From the NCBI RefSeq assembly GCF_963082655.1, contig NC_081554.1, positions 67,647,217-67,711,216 of the forward strand: a stretch of DNA of 64,000 nucleotides. The letters run 5' to 3'. Both the position numbers and the translations under genes were made by a program. This document shows, piece after piece, positions 10,735 through 22,735 of the stretch. This DNA comes from Stomoxys calcitrans (Eukaryota; Arthropoda; Insecta; Diptera; Muscidae). Each line of letters opens with the position of its first letter. Within the stretch, counting starts at the first letter, position 1. The notes under the pieces were generated by a model. It saw nothing but the letters and a program-made list of their open reading frames with translations, made no database searches and was not told where the DNA came from.

Positions 10735-11095
10735 ATCGTAGCACAGATAAGCATGTCTGCATATGACGCCGAACGCCTAGGCTCGAATCCTGGCGAGAAC
10801 ACCAGAAAACAATATTTCAACTGGCGACTTTTGTGAGGTATTATGCCAGGTAAAAACTTGTCCCCAAAGAGGAATAGGGTGCTATCCGATTCAAGTTTAA
10901 GCTCAATGACAAGGGACCACCTTGTTAATAGCCGAATCCGAATGGCGTGCAGCAGAGCGACCCGCCTTTGGGGAAACATTTTTGCAAGAGTCCTATGCTT
11001 GACATAGTACCTCCACCGCTGAAACTTATTTATACCCAGGCGTTCAGAGTCAAAAGCGGATATACTAATCTCTGTGCTACGGTGGCGCAAGATAT
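10735..11095. mobile_element. Family D SINEs, inverted pair
   Basis: A tRNA-like head in + orientation lies at 10,735-10,800 (GTAGCACAGATAAGCATG and GGCTCGAATCCTGGCGAG). An antisense copy of body and head follows at about 10,862-11,095 (TCAAGTTTAAGCTCAATGAC to GCTACGGTGGC). The two meet tail to tail. Confidence 0.65.
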
Positions 11096-11099
11096 GTTG

Positions 11100-13520
11100 T
11101 TGGTAAGATATGTTGTATGATATTCTATTGGTAAGCTGTGTTGCATACATAATTGACAAAATTAACACCCAATTCCTTAACAACAATTATTTAATCGTAT
11201 TTCGCTCAAAACACTCATTTATTTTTCAAAGTGGCCTATCGACCCAAAAAAAATATATTTTTTTAAATCACCTACATATCTCATTAAACGTTTAGTGCTA
11301 CTGCCCTTCATTCTAATAGGAAATCTCCAATGCAAAGTAAAATCGATAACTCTGGCAATTCTATTTTTTGAAGTATTCCAACTCGAAAACAAGCGGAGAG
11401 AGGGAGAGTATGATATAGAGAGGGAGTTGTCACTTTAGAGAAAAATTACACCGCCATCTGTGCATTGGTTTGGAACTAGAGTCTAATGCAACATTTCACA
11501 ATATACAATTGCTTAAATTGTCTCACGAAGGGGTGGTGGTGGCGGCGGGGTTTTATGGTTAAATACCGTGGCCTACATTCTTGGGCTATCCCTAACAACA
11601 TGTTTGTTGCACTCACCTGTCTTTTATATCTTTGTACGATAATTGAAAATATTGCTACTGCTCAGGAGGGTGTAGAGTTGTGTGATGAATGGCTTTCAGA
11701 GATCCAGGTTAGCCTTTTTGTCGCCAGTTATTCCACAAATATCTCCACCAAACTCCTGAATTAGAAATGGGAGTGCCTCAACATTTGCGACAATGGACAA
11801 CGAACGTATCAGCAGGCCAAAGCAAACATTTAGTTTTGCCTTCAGGGATGATGCAATGACGTACGTACGTACGTCCGTCCGTCCGTATCAGGAATACCAA
11901 CCAGAATTCAGTCTTTATTATGAAGAAACAGCTTTGATTTTTCTTTTCTCGTGTTTCTTGTTTGGTTTTAGCTAACCACTTGGGGAAATGTTCTCATTAA
12001 TTGTTCATTTACACTTTAATTATTTTTTGCCCCTTTTTTGTTGTCGTTAATAGTTGTTTTTTAAGCCATCAATGTCGTTCGCAGCAGGTAGAGGCAAGCT
12101 TTTAAGGTTTTCTCTTCTCTTTTAAATGGAACTAGGGGCATGTAAGTTTACTTCCTTTTTCCTGGAAAAAGATCAATCCAAATCAGCCACAGATCTCCAC
12201 CTTTTCCTTCTCACTATGCCTGCTGTGCCTTTCACTTTTTCTTTCTTTTTAATTTGCATCTAGGATGTCGTTTTTTCTTCACAGGTTCGGTTCATTGACA
12301 TACCACCACCTATTTGTTTACTACCCTTTTTCTTTCCCCTTGCAATTATTATGTGTAATTTATTCGACAACTTGAATTTTTGCTGTCACTTCTTTTTTGT
12401 TCACATACAGAGGGCACTCTATTGCAATTTTTCTCTATTTACATATTTTTATTTATTTGTTTTCTTTTTGTTAATTTAAAATGCAAAATTAGCTAATATT
12501 TTGTTGAATTCACTAAAAAATTGACCTACAAATTCTTGCGTTTTCCACACTTAACTTATGTACAACTTGCCACATTAACTACACATATATTCCTCCTCAT
12601 CATCTTCATCATCCCCTAAAAACCACACAGCTCATTCAATTTGTTCAACGGCACTCGCACTTGCTTTGCACACACGCACGCACACACAGCGGAGAGACCA
12701 TGCAGCGAAAGAGAAAATCATTCGTTTAAAAAACAATTCACTATTTTCGTTTTTTTGCTATTTTTGTTTTGTATTTTTAATTACATAGGTGTGTTGGTAG
12801 TTTAAATAAAATAATGGAATTTGCAACGACCGATACGTTCCGCGATTTGTATGGGTTAATCGATATTTTTGTTATCCATATGCTGCTATAAATAACGAAT
12901 ATTCGAATGATTTAGAGACACCGAAGACCGAATACAAACATACCCTATTTATTATTATACCACCGCCAATAGTGGGCTATGTGGGTATATATCTAAAACA
13001 ACACAAGCTCTGCGAGTTGGCCCACTAATTATTGATTTTATTAGAATCACATTTGTTGTGCACTCATTCACTTAATGAATTACTTGGGCTATCTCAAGTG
13101 GGCGATTTTTTTGATAAATTTTTTCGATTCGTTTTAATGCAGCATTTTCAGCATCTACACAATTTCACTCTGCGCGGAGTAGTTTTCATAACTGCCAATG
13201 TTTACCTTTTCCAATTGCGACCACACATAGACCATGCTGAATGCTGGCTTCGGGTGTTGTATAAATTTCGACTACATGTATTTAGAAAGCAGAGACGTTA
13301 TTTGCCTTGGTAACAACAACTACCAATTACTCGTGATTCGTGATGATTGCCGTTAAATTCAATTAGGAGAATATTTTGATTAATTAGATATCGGTGAGAG
13401 GTAATTGCAATGAACAAGCTGTAACAAGCTAATAAAACTATTTCTATGGTAGTGAAAATGCTGAAATGTTTAAATTACAATAAATTAAATAGGTACAATA
13501 CTTAAATAAAATAAGACATA
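11100..13520. other. T-rich region with no supported coding sequence
   Basis: Long T-rich stretches, a (CA)n run near 12,671-12,690 and an ACGTACGTACGTCCGTCC run near 11,866-11,885. The stretch around 12,500-12,800, read in antisense, has the GA/GT/CA-rich look of a dipteran 5' untranslated region, but no exon with a coding frame follows. A 93-codon frame at 13,032-13,313 has no recognisable domain. Confidence 0.4.
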
Positions 13521-13522
13521 TT

Positions 13523-13665
13523 ACAAGGCCACAGTGGCGCCCGACGTGAACATCAACAAAATTTTCAGAGATGATTGTCCCCTAACTAATGCTGACTACC
13601 TTTGTAAGGTATCCTGCTAAGTTAAAACTTCTCTACTATTCCTTAATGGAATGTTCATTGGAAAT
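13523..13665 (+). mobile_element. Family D SINE body fragment
   Basis: CCTAACTAATGCTGACTACC and TTCCTTAATGGAATGTTCAT match the family D body. The tRNA-like head is lost. Confidence 0.5.
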
Positions 13666-13686
13666 TCAGTTTAGTTAGTATATTAC

Positions 13687-14520
13687 GTGCTATCGGCATA
13701 TGATATGCAATACAAATTTATATGGAAATCTATCCAGTATTGTCGATTTTTACTGGATAAAGTACAGGAAAAGTACCAGTCAGCTGTACTGCATAGGCCA
13801 CTAGTGCAAAGTTGTACTAGATAGTTATTGTAATGCGATAAGATTTTCATAGCCGAATAATCGTGATTTGTACTGCATAGTACCAAATTAAAACCCCGAT
13901 GTTACTAATTGGCCGATTTACATGTTTGCTTTTTTATTTTAGTACTTTTTAGTGCAAATCACGTTTAATCGGATATTAGAGTCTGTTATCACATGATATC
14001 GATAACTATTGAGTACAATTTTGCACTGAAATTTTATTCAAAACATAAACCCTGGATAGGACTAAAATTAAACAAAACAAATGATTGCTGAGTTTTATTT
14101 TAGTACTATATAGAGAAAATTATGATTGTTTATTATTATACTTTTGTTTGCATGTTATCGATAACTTACCAGTGCAACTTTGCAATGGCAGCCAGTTGTA
14201 TGTACCGGATTGACCCGATGAATCCTGCATGGGCATAAGGCTGCCGCCTCAGTGTACAACATGCTGCTACAACAACAACTTTGCAATGATATATTATCCA
14301 GGATATCCGAATTTCACTGGATAGGAGTAAAAATAAAAATGTACATGAAATAAAACACAGCAAGTATCTGTTATCGTATGATATCGGTTACTACGCTGAA
14401 CAATTTTGCATTGAAATTCTATCCAGAACATCAGACTTGCACTGGAAAGCACTAAAATAAAACAGGCAATATATTTGTAAAGCACTAAAATAAAACAGGC
14501 AATATATTTTTATAGACACC
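13687..14520. repeat. Degenerate tandem array, unit about 115-170 bp
   Basis: Units starting near 13,984, 14,153 and 14,368 each open with TGTTATC and a GATATCG-type block. Each then gives (C/A)AACTTTGCA or AATTTTGCA, a TATCCAG block, ACTGGATAGG and AAAATNAAACA. A more diverged unit precedes them from 13,687. The third unit is split by a family C insertion. The last unit ends in a duplicated GCACTAAAATAAAACAGGC. Confidence 0.6.
14188..14275 (+). mobile_element. Family C short SINE-like element with 13-bp TSD
   Basis: The target-site duplication CAACTTTGCAATG is exact at 14,175-14,187 and 14,276-14,288. The 88-bp insert begins GCAGCCAGTTGTATGTACCG and ends CATGCTGCTACAACAA. This is the cleanest evidence in the window that family C moves as a unit by target-primed reverse transcription. 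Confidence 0.85.
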
Positions 14521-14566
14521 CGTGCATATTCGCGACACCTGTAGTTTAAAGCAGACGATATTTGGT

Positions 14567-14605
14567 GCTGGCAGAAAATCGATATTCCATTGATATCGAT
14601 ATCAA
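14567..14605. promoter_or_regulatory. DRE-like site upstream of pescadillo, possibly MITE-derived
   Basis: TATCGATA, the consensus of the Drosophila DNA replication-related element bound by DREF, is at 14,594-14,601, about 80 bp before the pescadillo start codon. It sits in GCTGGCAGAAAATCGATATT, which resembles the terminus of family F MITEs (CTGGCAAAATATCGAT). Function is inferred from motif and position only. Confidence 0.4.
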
Positions 14606-14678
14606 GTTCATGTAGGTCTTCACACGTGTTTCACGTTTTCACAAAAACAAACTCTTTCCATCAATTTGCTGCCGAAAA

Positions 14679-17600
14679 ATGCGTCGTCCCAAGAAGGTAT
14701 TTAAATATTTAATGGTTTCATTTGTTCATTTTTTGAAAATAATAATAATCTCTTTTCCTTTTGGCAGTATGAATCTGGTGAGGCAACTCAATACATAACC
14801 CGAAGGGCGGCACTGCGTAAACTTCAGCTATCATTAAACGACTTTAGACGTTTATGCATAATTAAAGGTGTTTATCCCAGAGAACCCAAACATAGGCGCA
14901 GAGCACAAAAAGGTTCTTCCGAAATTAAAATCCTATATCATTCTAAAGATATTCGATTCCTTTTACATGAACCAGTGGTGTGGACACTGCGTGACTATAA
15001 GGTATGTACATTTTGTAAATATGGTAATGCATCTGTATAATTGCAAGATGATAGTTTTGTATAAATTGGGTTAGGATCAGAACGAATCTTCCAACTTTTT
15101 AAGTTTTTAGAACATTTTCATTTGGAGTAAAGGTATATAAAAATCGAAATTTTATTTTCATTTCCTGCTGAACCAATCAAACTTTGATTTAAATTTAAAA
15201 GTCTACAACTTTTATAAAGCCTTCAGCATTACGTTTGCGATAGTATGATGATCCTCTGTCATATTATCAATATCAGTTGAGAAGTTTATGAGCTTATCAA
15301 ACTTTTTCTCTTTTTTTCATTAATCTCCCCAAGAGGAGAGATACAGGTTTATTAACCAGGAGAATAAATATCACTAGAATGAAAGGTTTTTATTGATTAC
15401 AGAAAACAAATTGCCAGACATATAGGAGGATCAGATACAGAAACAAATACACTATTGGTGGACGTTCCGGAGCCGGAGGTGGGTTAGGACTCATCTTCGG
15501 CACTATCGTGTTTTCTCTGGGCCTCCCGTTTGCCGGCCACAATTCATAGCTTGCTTTTTCTGGTATATATTGGTATATATCAACATTGACTCAGGCTGTT
15601 CACCGCTATCGCTACCGCAATCTAGATCCAACGGCTGCTTGATCTAGAGGTTCTCTCTTAAGACTGAACATCTTGCTCTAGAGGTTATTTCTTTTAACGC
15701 TGAACCTTTCGCTCTTTATTATATACACAAATCCAACAGGACGTCTATGAGACGTGGATGCCACAAGATGGTGATTTAGTTGGCTTATGTTAGTACAGGC
15801 CAGAAGATACTGTTTAGGCAGCTTGTATAAAATATAAAACTACGCACGGGTAGCCACATTTTCATGAGGAGGTGGCGATCGTCGTCAAGCCCCTGTGGGC
15901 GCAAGCTCGTTCCGGTCCAAAGGACGCCAATAACTCGCCTTGTCATATAGAGCATTATTGGCACTCAGTATTTGTGCAAGAGCCGGTGCCACTCGGCCTC
16001 TCCCTGAGACTCCGCTCGATACTGCTGATTGTCCTCGACTGCCGTTGCAGCTACTCCGTATGGAACATTCCGCTATCCGCAACCTGGTAGCTCGCAGCTA
16101 AGCTTTTCGTGACAGCAGTGAACACCACACGGATCGGAGCTCAATGTTTCAGCCTGTGTGGTGCTTACAGTTATCCGGTGCCGAGACTGACCTTGTCACA
16201 AATTGCAGTGGCTGAAGATTTGTAAAGCCAGTCAATGTGGTTGTCGTAATTCTTACGCAACTAATTCGCCGAGTCACTGCAACCAATTTCGATTGTTTCG
16301 ACTCATAAATCTACTATCTCGCTGATGATGGTCGATTTCAATTGCAAGAAAGATACTTTTCCCGGCACAGGCCCGGCAATATTGAGGCTGGGGTGTTGCT
16401 GTTGCTTATATTGCCCCACGTTAGATGTCGGAGGGGTCAAATAGTCTGACGACGAGCACGCCTTTGGCGACAATGACAACGCTTGTGACCCACTGCTGTT
16501 TGCGTTTGCACAGCAGCTTGTAACTTATTCTGTGCGACTATACTCCCGTAGTTACGTAAGGCCAGATCAAGATCGAAAATGTACTCACTCCATGCACTGG
16601 TTACACCACACCGACCGATGATGGAGGCGGTTCTGGCAAACCGAACAAAATCAGGGTCCGGAGTTTTTTTCAATCCCGTCACAGACGAGAAGAGTGCGGA
16701 TAAGGCACTCCGTGATGTACCTCTCCCATGACGAAAAAAGGATGAACACGTACTCTGGGGCGATGAGGACTCCTTCGGTCAATGCGGTGCCTACAACCGG
16801 CTATCATGGAATTGTAATAGTAGTTGTAGCAGTGTGTTGTACACTGAGGCGGCAGCCCTTGCCGATGAAGGACTTCATCGGGTCAATCCGTATTGTAGAC
16901 GCTCTTCAAAAGGGGGCATGACGTATCGATAGCCTTCGATAGGTCCAAATTCAAGTACCATCCAACGATAACACTGCTTGCTCTCATTTAGACCATGGCT
17001 AATATGAGCAATGTTGGCATGTAAAGCTGTCTTCGGACTTTCCAATCTAGAATTGCATCCTTGTGCGCATATGAAAACATTTCAAAAAATTTGGGAAGAG
17101 ACTTAGCTTCCAATGTCTTAGCTACTGGCGAGAGAAGGGAAATCGGCTTATACGATTCTCCCTTGCTTTAATCCATTTCTGGCTTCAGTCTGAGAAAATG
17201 AGTAGATGTCCTTTCTCTGACTGCTCAGAGACATATTGATTAACTCGATCATGTAGTCGACTCTAGATACATCCAAAGTCTTTAGAATCAGAGTAGAGAC
17301 TTTGTCGAGGTCCAGCCCCTTTGGATGACTTGGCGCCTCGCATGACATTCTTAACTTCGTCTATGGTAAATTGTGATGGTTGCAACGAATAGCTTCCTTC
17401 GCGCCCCATCACTCACCAGATGTTCAACAAATTGACGGATGAAAAATCTGGGGAATCATTTCGGATCACTCACTGTTATCTAGCCAGAAAAGCCTCAGAT
17501 CTCAACATGCCTTCTACCCACGGGGGGTCAACCATTAACTCCTTTGCTTCATATAGGAATTCTGTAGAATAAATTTTCTACTGACCATGAGTAATTATTG

Positions 17601-19687
17601 GGACTTTTTCCCTTCCTTGTGTTTTGCATTCAAGTTTGACTTAATTGCATGAAAGAGAGTTGGTAACAGATAAATAAATTGTTGATGATAAATGTATAAC
17701 AGCATGCGGAGATGTCAGTATCAGCGAGTTTTTCTTGAGCCAGTCATTTCAGTTCTTTAAGGAAATCCAGAATAACAAGTAGAGCAAGGGCTAAAAATAT
17801 CCAAAGCTATGCTAAATGCAGCTAAACTTAGTACTCTGTGTCTCCTCTCCGTTTAGGCAAGGCACATTTTGTGTCAACAGATGTCTTTTAGAAAGACTAA
17901 AACATGTTTCTTATGATTCGTTTTCTTTGATAATGTCGTTATGACTATTTCTGGTATTGTCTTGAACGAGATCTTAGTATGGCAAACCTTAATAATGCAT
18001 ATTTTTTTATTTTTTTCTTCAGATTTTTGCAAAGAAAACAGGCCGTGATCGTGCAATCAAGGATTTTCGCAATTTGAAACGTCGCCTGGCACAGTTTCCT
18101 GAACTAAAACTTGATCACATAGTCAAAGAACGTTATCCCACATTCATAGATGCCATCAAAGATTTGGATGATTGCCTAACTCTGTTGTTCCTCTTCAGTA
18201 CTTTCCCCTCATTGCGTTTGATACCCAGAGAACAGTCGGCTCTTTGTCGCAGATTAACCATTGAATTTCTACACTACATCATTGCGTCCAAATCGCTAAG
18301 AAAGGTATTCATTTCCATTAAAGGATATTATTTCCAAGCTGATATTAAAGGTCAAAAGGTAACATGGATAGTGCCACACTACTATCCATTTAAGCCACAC
18401 TCCAAGGCCGAGGTGGATTTCAAAGTTATGTCCATATTTGTGGAATTCTATACGATCATGTTGGGTTTTGTTAACTTCCGATTGTATCATAGTTTAAATA
18501 TGGTATACCCACCTCAGTTTCCAGCCTCGGTGTTAGCCGACAGCGAGGAAACTCTCAAAGATGAACATACTTTTGTATCAGATCGCATAGCAGCTTTAAA
18601 TTTCCAATTGATGCGTACGGATAAAGTGGAGGAGGAAGAAGAAGATATACAAATGGATATGGAGCTTCTAGAGCAAGATGGCGATTCAAAAAGAGTTTTA
18701 AAAATGAAACAAGAAGCTCAGGAGTTATCACGATTGCGTACTCTTTTCAAGGGTTTAAAATTCTTCATAAATCGTGAAGTTCCCCGAGAACCTCTGGTCA
18801 TTCTTATACGTTCATTTGGTGGCGCAGTTTCCTGGGATTCATCAATTTTTCCTGGAGCTACATTTGCCGAGACAGATGAAACAATTACCCATCAAATTGT
18901 GGATCGCCCTAGCCTTAGTAAACAATACATCTCCAGAGACTATATACAACCTCAATGGGTGTTTGATTGTGTAAACAGACGTCAATTGTTGCCTACAAAT
19001 AAATATTTTTTGGGTGTAGTTTTGCCCCCTCATCTATCACCGTTTGTGGACAGCAAGCGAGATGCATATATACCACCGGAAGAGAAGTCTCTCTTGGATC
19101 CTTCTCTTATAGAAACACATGAGCAAAGTGATGCCGAAGATTCTGAATCTGAGCAGGAGGACGAACAGCAAGATGGTGAGACCACACAAAATCTTATGGA
19201 TGCCCAGTTACAATTGGCCTATCAGGAGGAGAAAATCGAAGCTGATCAATTTCTGGGAGATGATGTTAATGAGGATGAGGTCGAAGAGGATGATGAAGAT
19301 AATTCGGAAGAAGAATTGGATAATAAAGAGAAACTTCGTTTGCAGGAGGTATTGACCTTAAAATTTTTTATAGTTACATATGTTAACAATTAATATTTTA
19401 TTTAGAAAAAGAAAATGGCCGTACAATCCGGCAAGGTGCACAAAGAGAACAAACGTCTCCAACGTAAAAGTGAAGTGGATGAACATCGTTTGCAAGCTCG
19501 CATGGTTAAGCCACGCCATCGTAATCTTTTCCGCAAATTGATACGTGAAAAACAATCGAAGGAAAAGGAAGAATGGCTGTTGAAGAAGAAACGTCGTGTC
19601 ATTGATGCGCAGGACAAGGTGGAAAAGAAGGCCGCTAAAAAGGCTGCCAAAAAAGCGGCCGCAACTTCAATAGCCTTGTCAAGTTAA
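14679..19687 (+). CDS. pes: Pescadillo homologue, ribosome biogenesis factor
   Basis: Pescadillo is the nucleolar scaffold of the PeBoW complex (with Bop1/Erb1 and WDR12/Ytm1), needed for 27S/32S pre-rRNA processing and 60S assembly. Exons: 14,679-14,696; 14,768-15,001; 18,023-19,348; 19,406-19,687. All joins are phase 0 with GT-AG ends, giving 619 aa, the usual length. The Pescadillo N-domain covers residues 1-280 and includes [36 protein letters not shown] and [21 protein letters not shown] blocks (here [20 protein letters not shown]). A BRCT domain spans about 328-420, with the PQWVFDCVN tryptophan motif. Two acidic tracts and a lysine-rich tail ([12 protein letters not shown]) follow. The start was chosen because MRRPKK precedes the conserved [15 protein letters not shown]. 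Intron 2 (3 kb) is filled with retroelement debris. Confidence 0.97.
15628..15835 (-). mobile_element. Jockey-like LINE fragment in pescadillo intron 2
   Basis: GCTTGATCTAGAGGTTCTCT and CCACAAGATGGTGATTT match the antisense of the LINE C-terminal coding region at 25,150-25,290. It is diverged and partly duplicated (the CTAGAGGTT block occurs twice). Confidence 0.55.
15849..16180 (-). mobile_element. Family B SINE-like element in pescadillo intron 2
   Basis: It begins TAGCCACATTTTCATGAGGA and ends in the CAGCCTGTGTGGTGCTTACA region. The order matches the 62.6-kb copy. It lacks the block between the AAGCTC and GTTCCGGTCC parts. Confidence 0.65.
16811..16905 (-). mobile_element. Family C short SINE-like element in pescadillo intron 2
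   Basis: GTTGTAGCAGTGTGTTGTAC is followed by CTGAGGCGGCAGCCCTTGCC and the hairpin CCGATGAAGGACTTCATCGG. The 5' end (right side) is shortened at CAATCCGTATTG. The CAGTGT/ACACTG hairpin beside the tail is perfect in this copy. Confidence 0.7.
16918..17480 (-). mobile_element. Jockey-like LINE fragment in pescadillo intron 2
   Basis: The antisense encodes pieces equivalent to RT motif A and the upstream region of the 24.8-kb copy: CTTCGATAGGTCC, GGCGAGAGAAGGGAAATCGG, and [20 protein letters not shown] ([20 protein letters not shown] in the better copy). Stops interrupt it. Confidence 0.6.
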
Positions 19688-19840
19688 ATATGCAGATTTT
19701 TAGACATAAATGTACACTTTAGTTACTATTCTTGATTTGAATATATATATTCTTTAGCACAATAAGCCTTTATTTTTTATCCATGATTTGCAATGTGCAT
19801 ACATATACACAAGCTATATGTAGCACATTTTAATGTTGTA

Positions 19841-19846
19841 AATAAA
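19841..19846 (+). terminator. Polyadenylation signal of pescadillo
   Basis: AATAAA lies about 155 nt after the stop codon, the first canonical hexamer in the 3' flank. Confidence 0.55.
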
Positions 19847-19859
19847 GAGAAAATGCATG

Positions 19860-20745
19860 TGCATTTTTTAAAAAGTCCCCTAATATTATTGGCAGTCTAA
19901 TATCAAAATTTAGAAAATATGTCGTTATCGATAAAAAGTTTGGGCCACATCCGTCTCGCAACCGTTCTCGAGCGAGTTTTTATTCAAAGATTACGAAGGC
20001 TTACGATCGTAATTTGTCAAAAAGTTATCGATTTCGGAGAAGAATACATCGATCAACCGAGCATATTTTACAATCTCAAAGGTAAACTAAGCAAATGTTG
20101 GTTGTTTAGCTAAGTTATTACTAGTAACAAAATAAATAAAAAAAAAAACATTTTCAACAATATGACATTGTTTTTAACGATATAAAGGCACCGGATAACT
20201 AGATCATATGCACCTGGGGCCTAATTCTCGCATCCGCTAGCGGCTTATTACGATCGAGTATCGCATTTTTGGATTATGGCAACCGTTATCGATTAATTCT
20301 TCAAAGACAGGTTGAGGTTGTGGTACTCGACTCGATTCGACTGGAAGTTTTTTCCCTACTCTCTTTTCCCCGATTCTGAAAAACAATTTGTTGGGATATG
20401 TTGCCTTCTCCCTTATTCAAAACAAAAAAAAGGAAAATATCTCCCAGGGAAAAATTGGGGACCCTGAATCGAAATAAAACTCGCGTCCCTTCCAAACAAA
20501 TGGAAGGAAGTTAGGATAAAAAATTATGAATTTAATGGTTTTTATAAAAAAAATGGTACCACTTCTTACTATTTACGAACAATTTATTATGTACGAAAAT
20601 TATTGTTCACTTTTTCATCAAAAACAAGTAAAAATTTTCTTAGGTTATTATTTACAATAAAAGAAGAGAATTCTCGAATTGGTATATGAATATAGGACCA
20701 AAATATGTGGTTCATATTTTAATAATCTTAAACCTATATCTATAA
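19860..20745. other. No gene seen
   Basis: AT-rich intergenic DNA. The short frames present carry no recognisable domain. Confidence 0.45.
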
Positions 20746-20749
20746 AGAG

Positions 20750-20885
20750 ATGTCGATAAGTGGCACGCCGTTCGGAGTCGGATACTAAAAAGACGTCCCT
20801 TATCATTGAGCTTAAGGTAGAATCGGGCAGCATTCATTGATATGATATGCAAAAAGTCTTCTGCCTGTTCCTTAATGGCAGGCAA
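20750..20885 (+). mobile_element. Family D SINE body fragment
   Basis: GGCACGCCGTTCGGAGTCGG, TTATCATTGAGCTTAAGG and CATTCATTGATATG match the 3' body of family D. The tRNA-like head is absent. Confidence 0.55.
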
Positions 20886-20889
20886 CGTG

Positions 20890-21295
20890 ATCATTTATGG
20901 CGACAAAGTAGAAGCAAACCTCTGTACTACTCACTAAAATAGTTCAGCCCAAGAACGATCTGGTAGATTCAGCCATCTAAACTCCTTTTGGCAAGTGAAA
21001 ACAGACACTATTTATCTGTCCACCAGATCACTCCAGATCTCATTTTAGCCAACGATTTTTGGATGAGGACAGAATGTTATAACAACAGAGATATATGTAT
21101 ACTGACAAGCTGTAGACCATAATTGTGCACTAATAAAATACAAAAATTAAAACAAACATTACAAAAGCAACACTGAAGGCTTGGTTATGCTCCCGTAAAT
21201 GTAGAACAAATGTATCGTAAATGTAAAGAGGCAATTATGCTTATTACAAAACGTAGCATTTGACATTTCAAACAATTTTTTTTTTTAAATTAAAA
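20890..21295. other. No gene seen
   Basis: AT-rich DNA with no recognised feature. Confidence 0.4.
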
Positions 21296-21299
21296 AAAG

Positions 21300-21640
21300 G
21301 GTTGAAGGTGAGAGAGGGTCTGACGTCGAAGAACTTCAGGGATAACTCAAGGGCAGGTCGGAGAAGAAGGCCCTCCACGCAATGATGCGAGAAGTTGAGA
21401 CATCTCTCCAACTGAAGGAGTACGCGATGACGGCTTTCTCGAATATTGAGAGGGTATTTAACAACGAGGAGATGGGTCGATAGTCACCGACCTGAGCTGC
21501 ACGGGGAGACAGAATAAGGCCAAGTTTCTCTTCCGGACACTATAGATGTGATGGGCAGGCTGAGGAGGGTTTCAGGGGACATCGACTGGATTGGGGCTTC
21601 TGGGAAGGCTACGTGACATAACAATAGACGCAAAAGAAAT
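21300..21640 (+). mobile_element. LOA/I-like LINE fragment (RT motif A region)
   Basis: A short frame reads MMREVETSLQLKEYAMTAFS followed by NIERVFNN. This corresponds to the (F)xDIEGAFNN motif A of LOA-type reverse transcriptases, with Asp replaced by Asn. It is a degraded fragment only. Confidence 0.5.
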
Positions 21641-21664
21641 TCTGGGAGGGGATTTACAGTTTTA

Positions 21665-22020
21665 GAAATCAGTTGTTGTAGCTACATTTGTATTTGGAGG
21701 TAGCGATTCTCGTCAAGCTCGTTTCGGTCACAGATCGCCGCGGGAACGTTATGGCCATTGGTTATTAAAGGACGCCAATAAATCGCATTGTAACATCGCG
21801 TATCACAGGCACTCAATGTTCAAGAGCCGTTGCCGCCCGACCTATCACGGAGACTGTACCTTAGATACCGCTGATTGTGACTGCAATTGCAGCTACCCGT
21901 TTACAAAGCCTTCCACTAATCATAACCTGTGAACTCGCCCAGTAGCTCTCAGCTGAGCTTCTTGTAATGCCGATGAAGACCAAACAAATTGGATTTCAGA
22001 GTATCAACTGATGCGGTGCT
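21665..22020 (-). mobile_element. Family B SINE-like element
   Basis: It begins GTTGTTGTAGCTACATTTGT at the tail side and runs through GGAGGTAGCGATTCTCGTCA, the AATCGCATTGTAACATCG block and TTACAAAGCCTTCCACTAAT. It is diverged but colinear with the 62.6-kb copy. Confidence 0.6.
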
Positions 22021-22039
22021 TATTATCATCACGTGTCGG

Positions 22040-22735
22040 GTCGAAATCAGTATGTATGTATGGCGGCCCTGAAGGTGGTGGGCGCTAGTACAGTGAGGTC
22101 GAAGTGCGTGGAGGAGTGTGTGGAATCCCTGAATCCCCCAGTTTCACGACATAGTGCTTACATGGATTAGCGGATACGACAGCGCCGTATTGGTGCTTTC
22201 CCCTACTCTCTTCTTGTAATTTCTTGTTATCACATATGTCTCACGTTTTTTTCACAACACTTACTTTTCAGAACAGGTCAGACTGGCCACCTCTTTATTA
22301 TTAACAATAAATTGTAATAAATTCCACAGAAAAATAGAATAGGAGAGAATTGAAGATTTCTGAACATAAATTTTTGGTTTTGAAATTTCTTCAAACTTCA
22401 AATTTTATCACTTGATACGAAAACGGAACGTAAAATTTTGTTTTTGATGAATTCTGCATACCGTTTACGGTCGACAGACGCTCGGTAATCGATTGCATGC
22501 GCCTTCATGAAGCAAAACAAAACACCTGACACGTTTTCCTACATTTACGGTATGTTTATATATTTAGAGCATAACCAGGCCTTAAACATTTTTATAAGTT
22601 TTTTTTTAAAAGCCTTATAACTTATTTTTGTCCATTTTTCCATTTTATGTCCTTCAAAAAATAAGTGTAAAATGTTTAGCTTAAATAAAACAGCTGTTTC
22701 GAAATTCCCTCTTCCAAATTTTTCTCTCCATTCAA
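22040..22735. other. No gene seen
   Basis: No supported gene or repeat. A few C/G-rich short frames sit at the left, then AT-rich sequence. Confidence 0.4.

Noticed and set aside
12840..12870. Additional DRE (ATCGAT) sites
   Set aside because: ATCGAT words are frequent in family F ends and elsewhere in this AT-rich DNA. Only the pescadillo-proximal one has suitable position.
13032..13313. 93-codon open frame as a small gene
   Set aside because: No recognisable domain, no splice or promoter context, and AT-rich codon content no different from surrounding DNA.
19415..19650. Antisense frames over the pescadillo last exon
   Set aside because: They are shadows of the lysine-rich pescadillo C-terminus and lack any support of their own.
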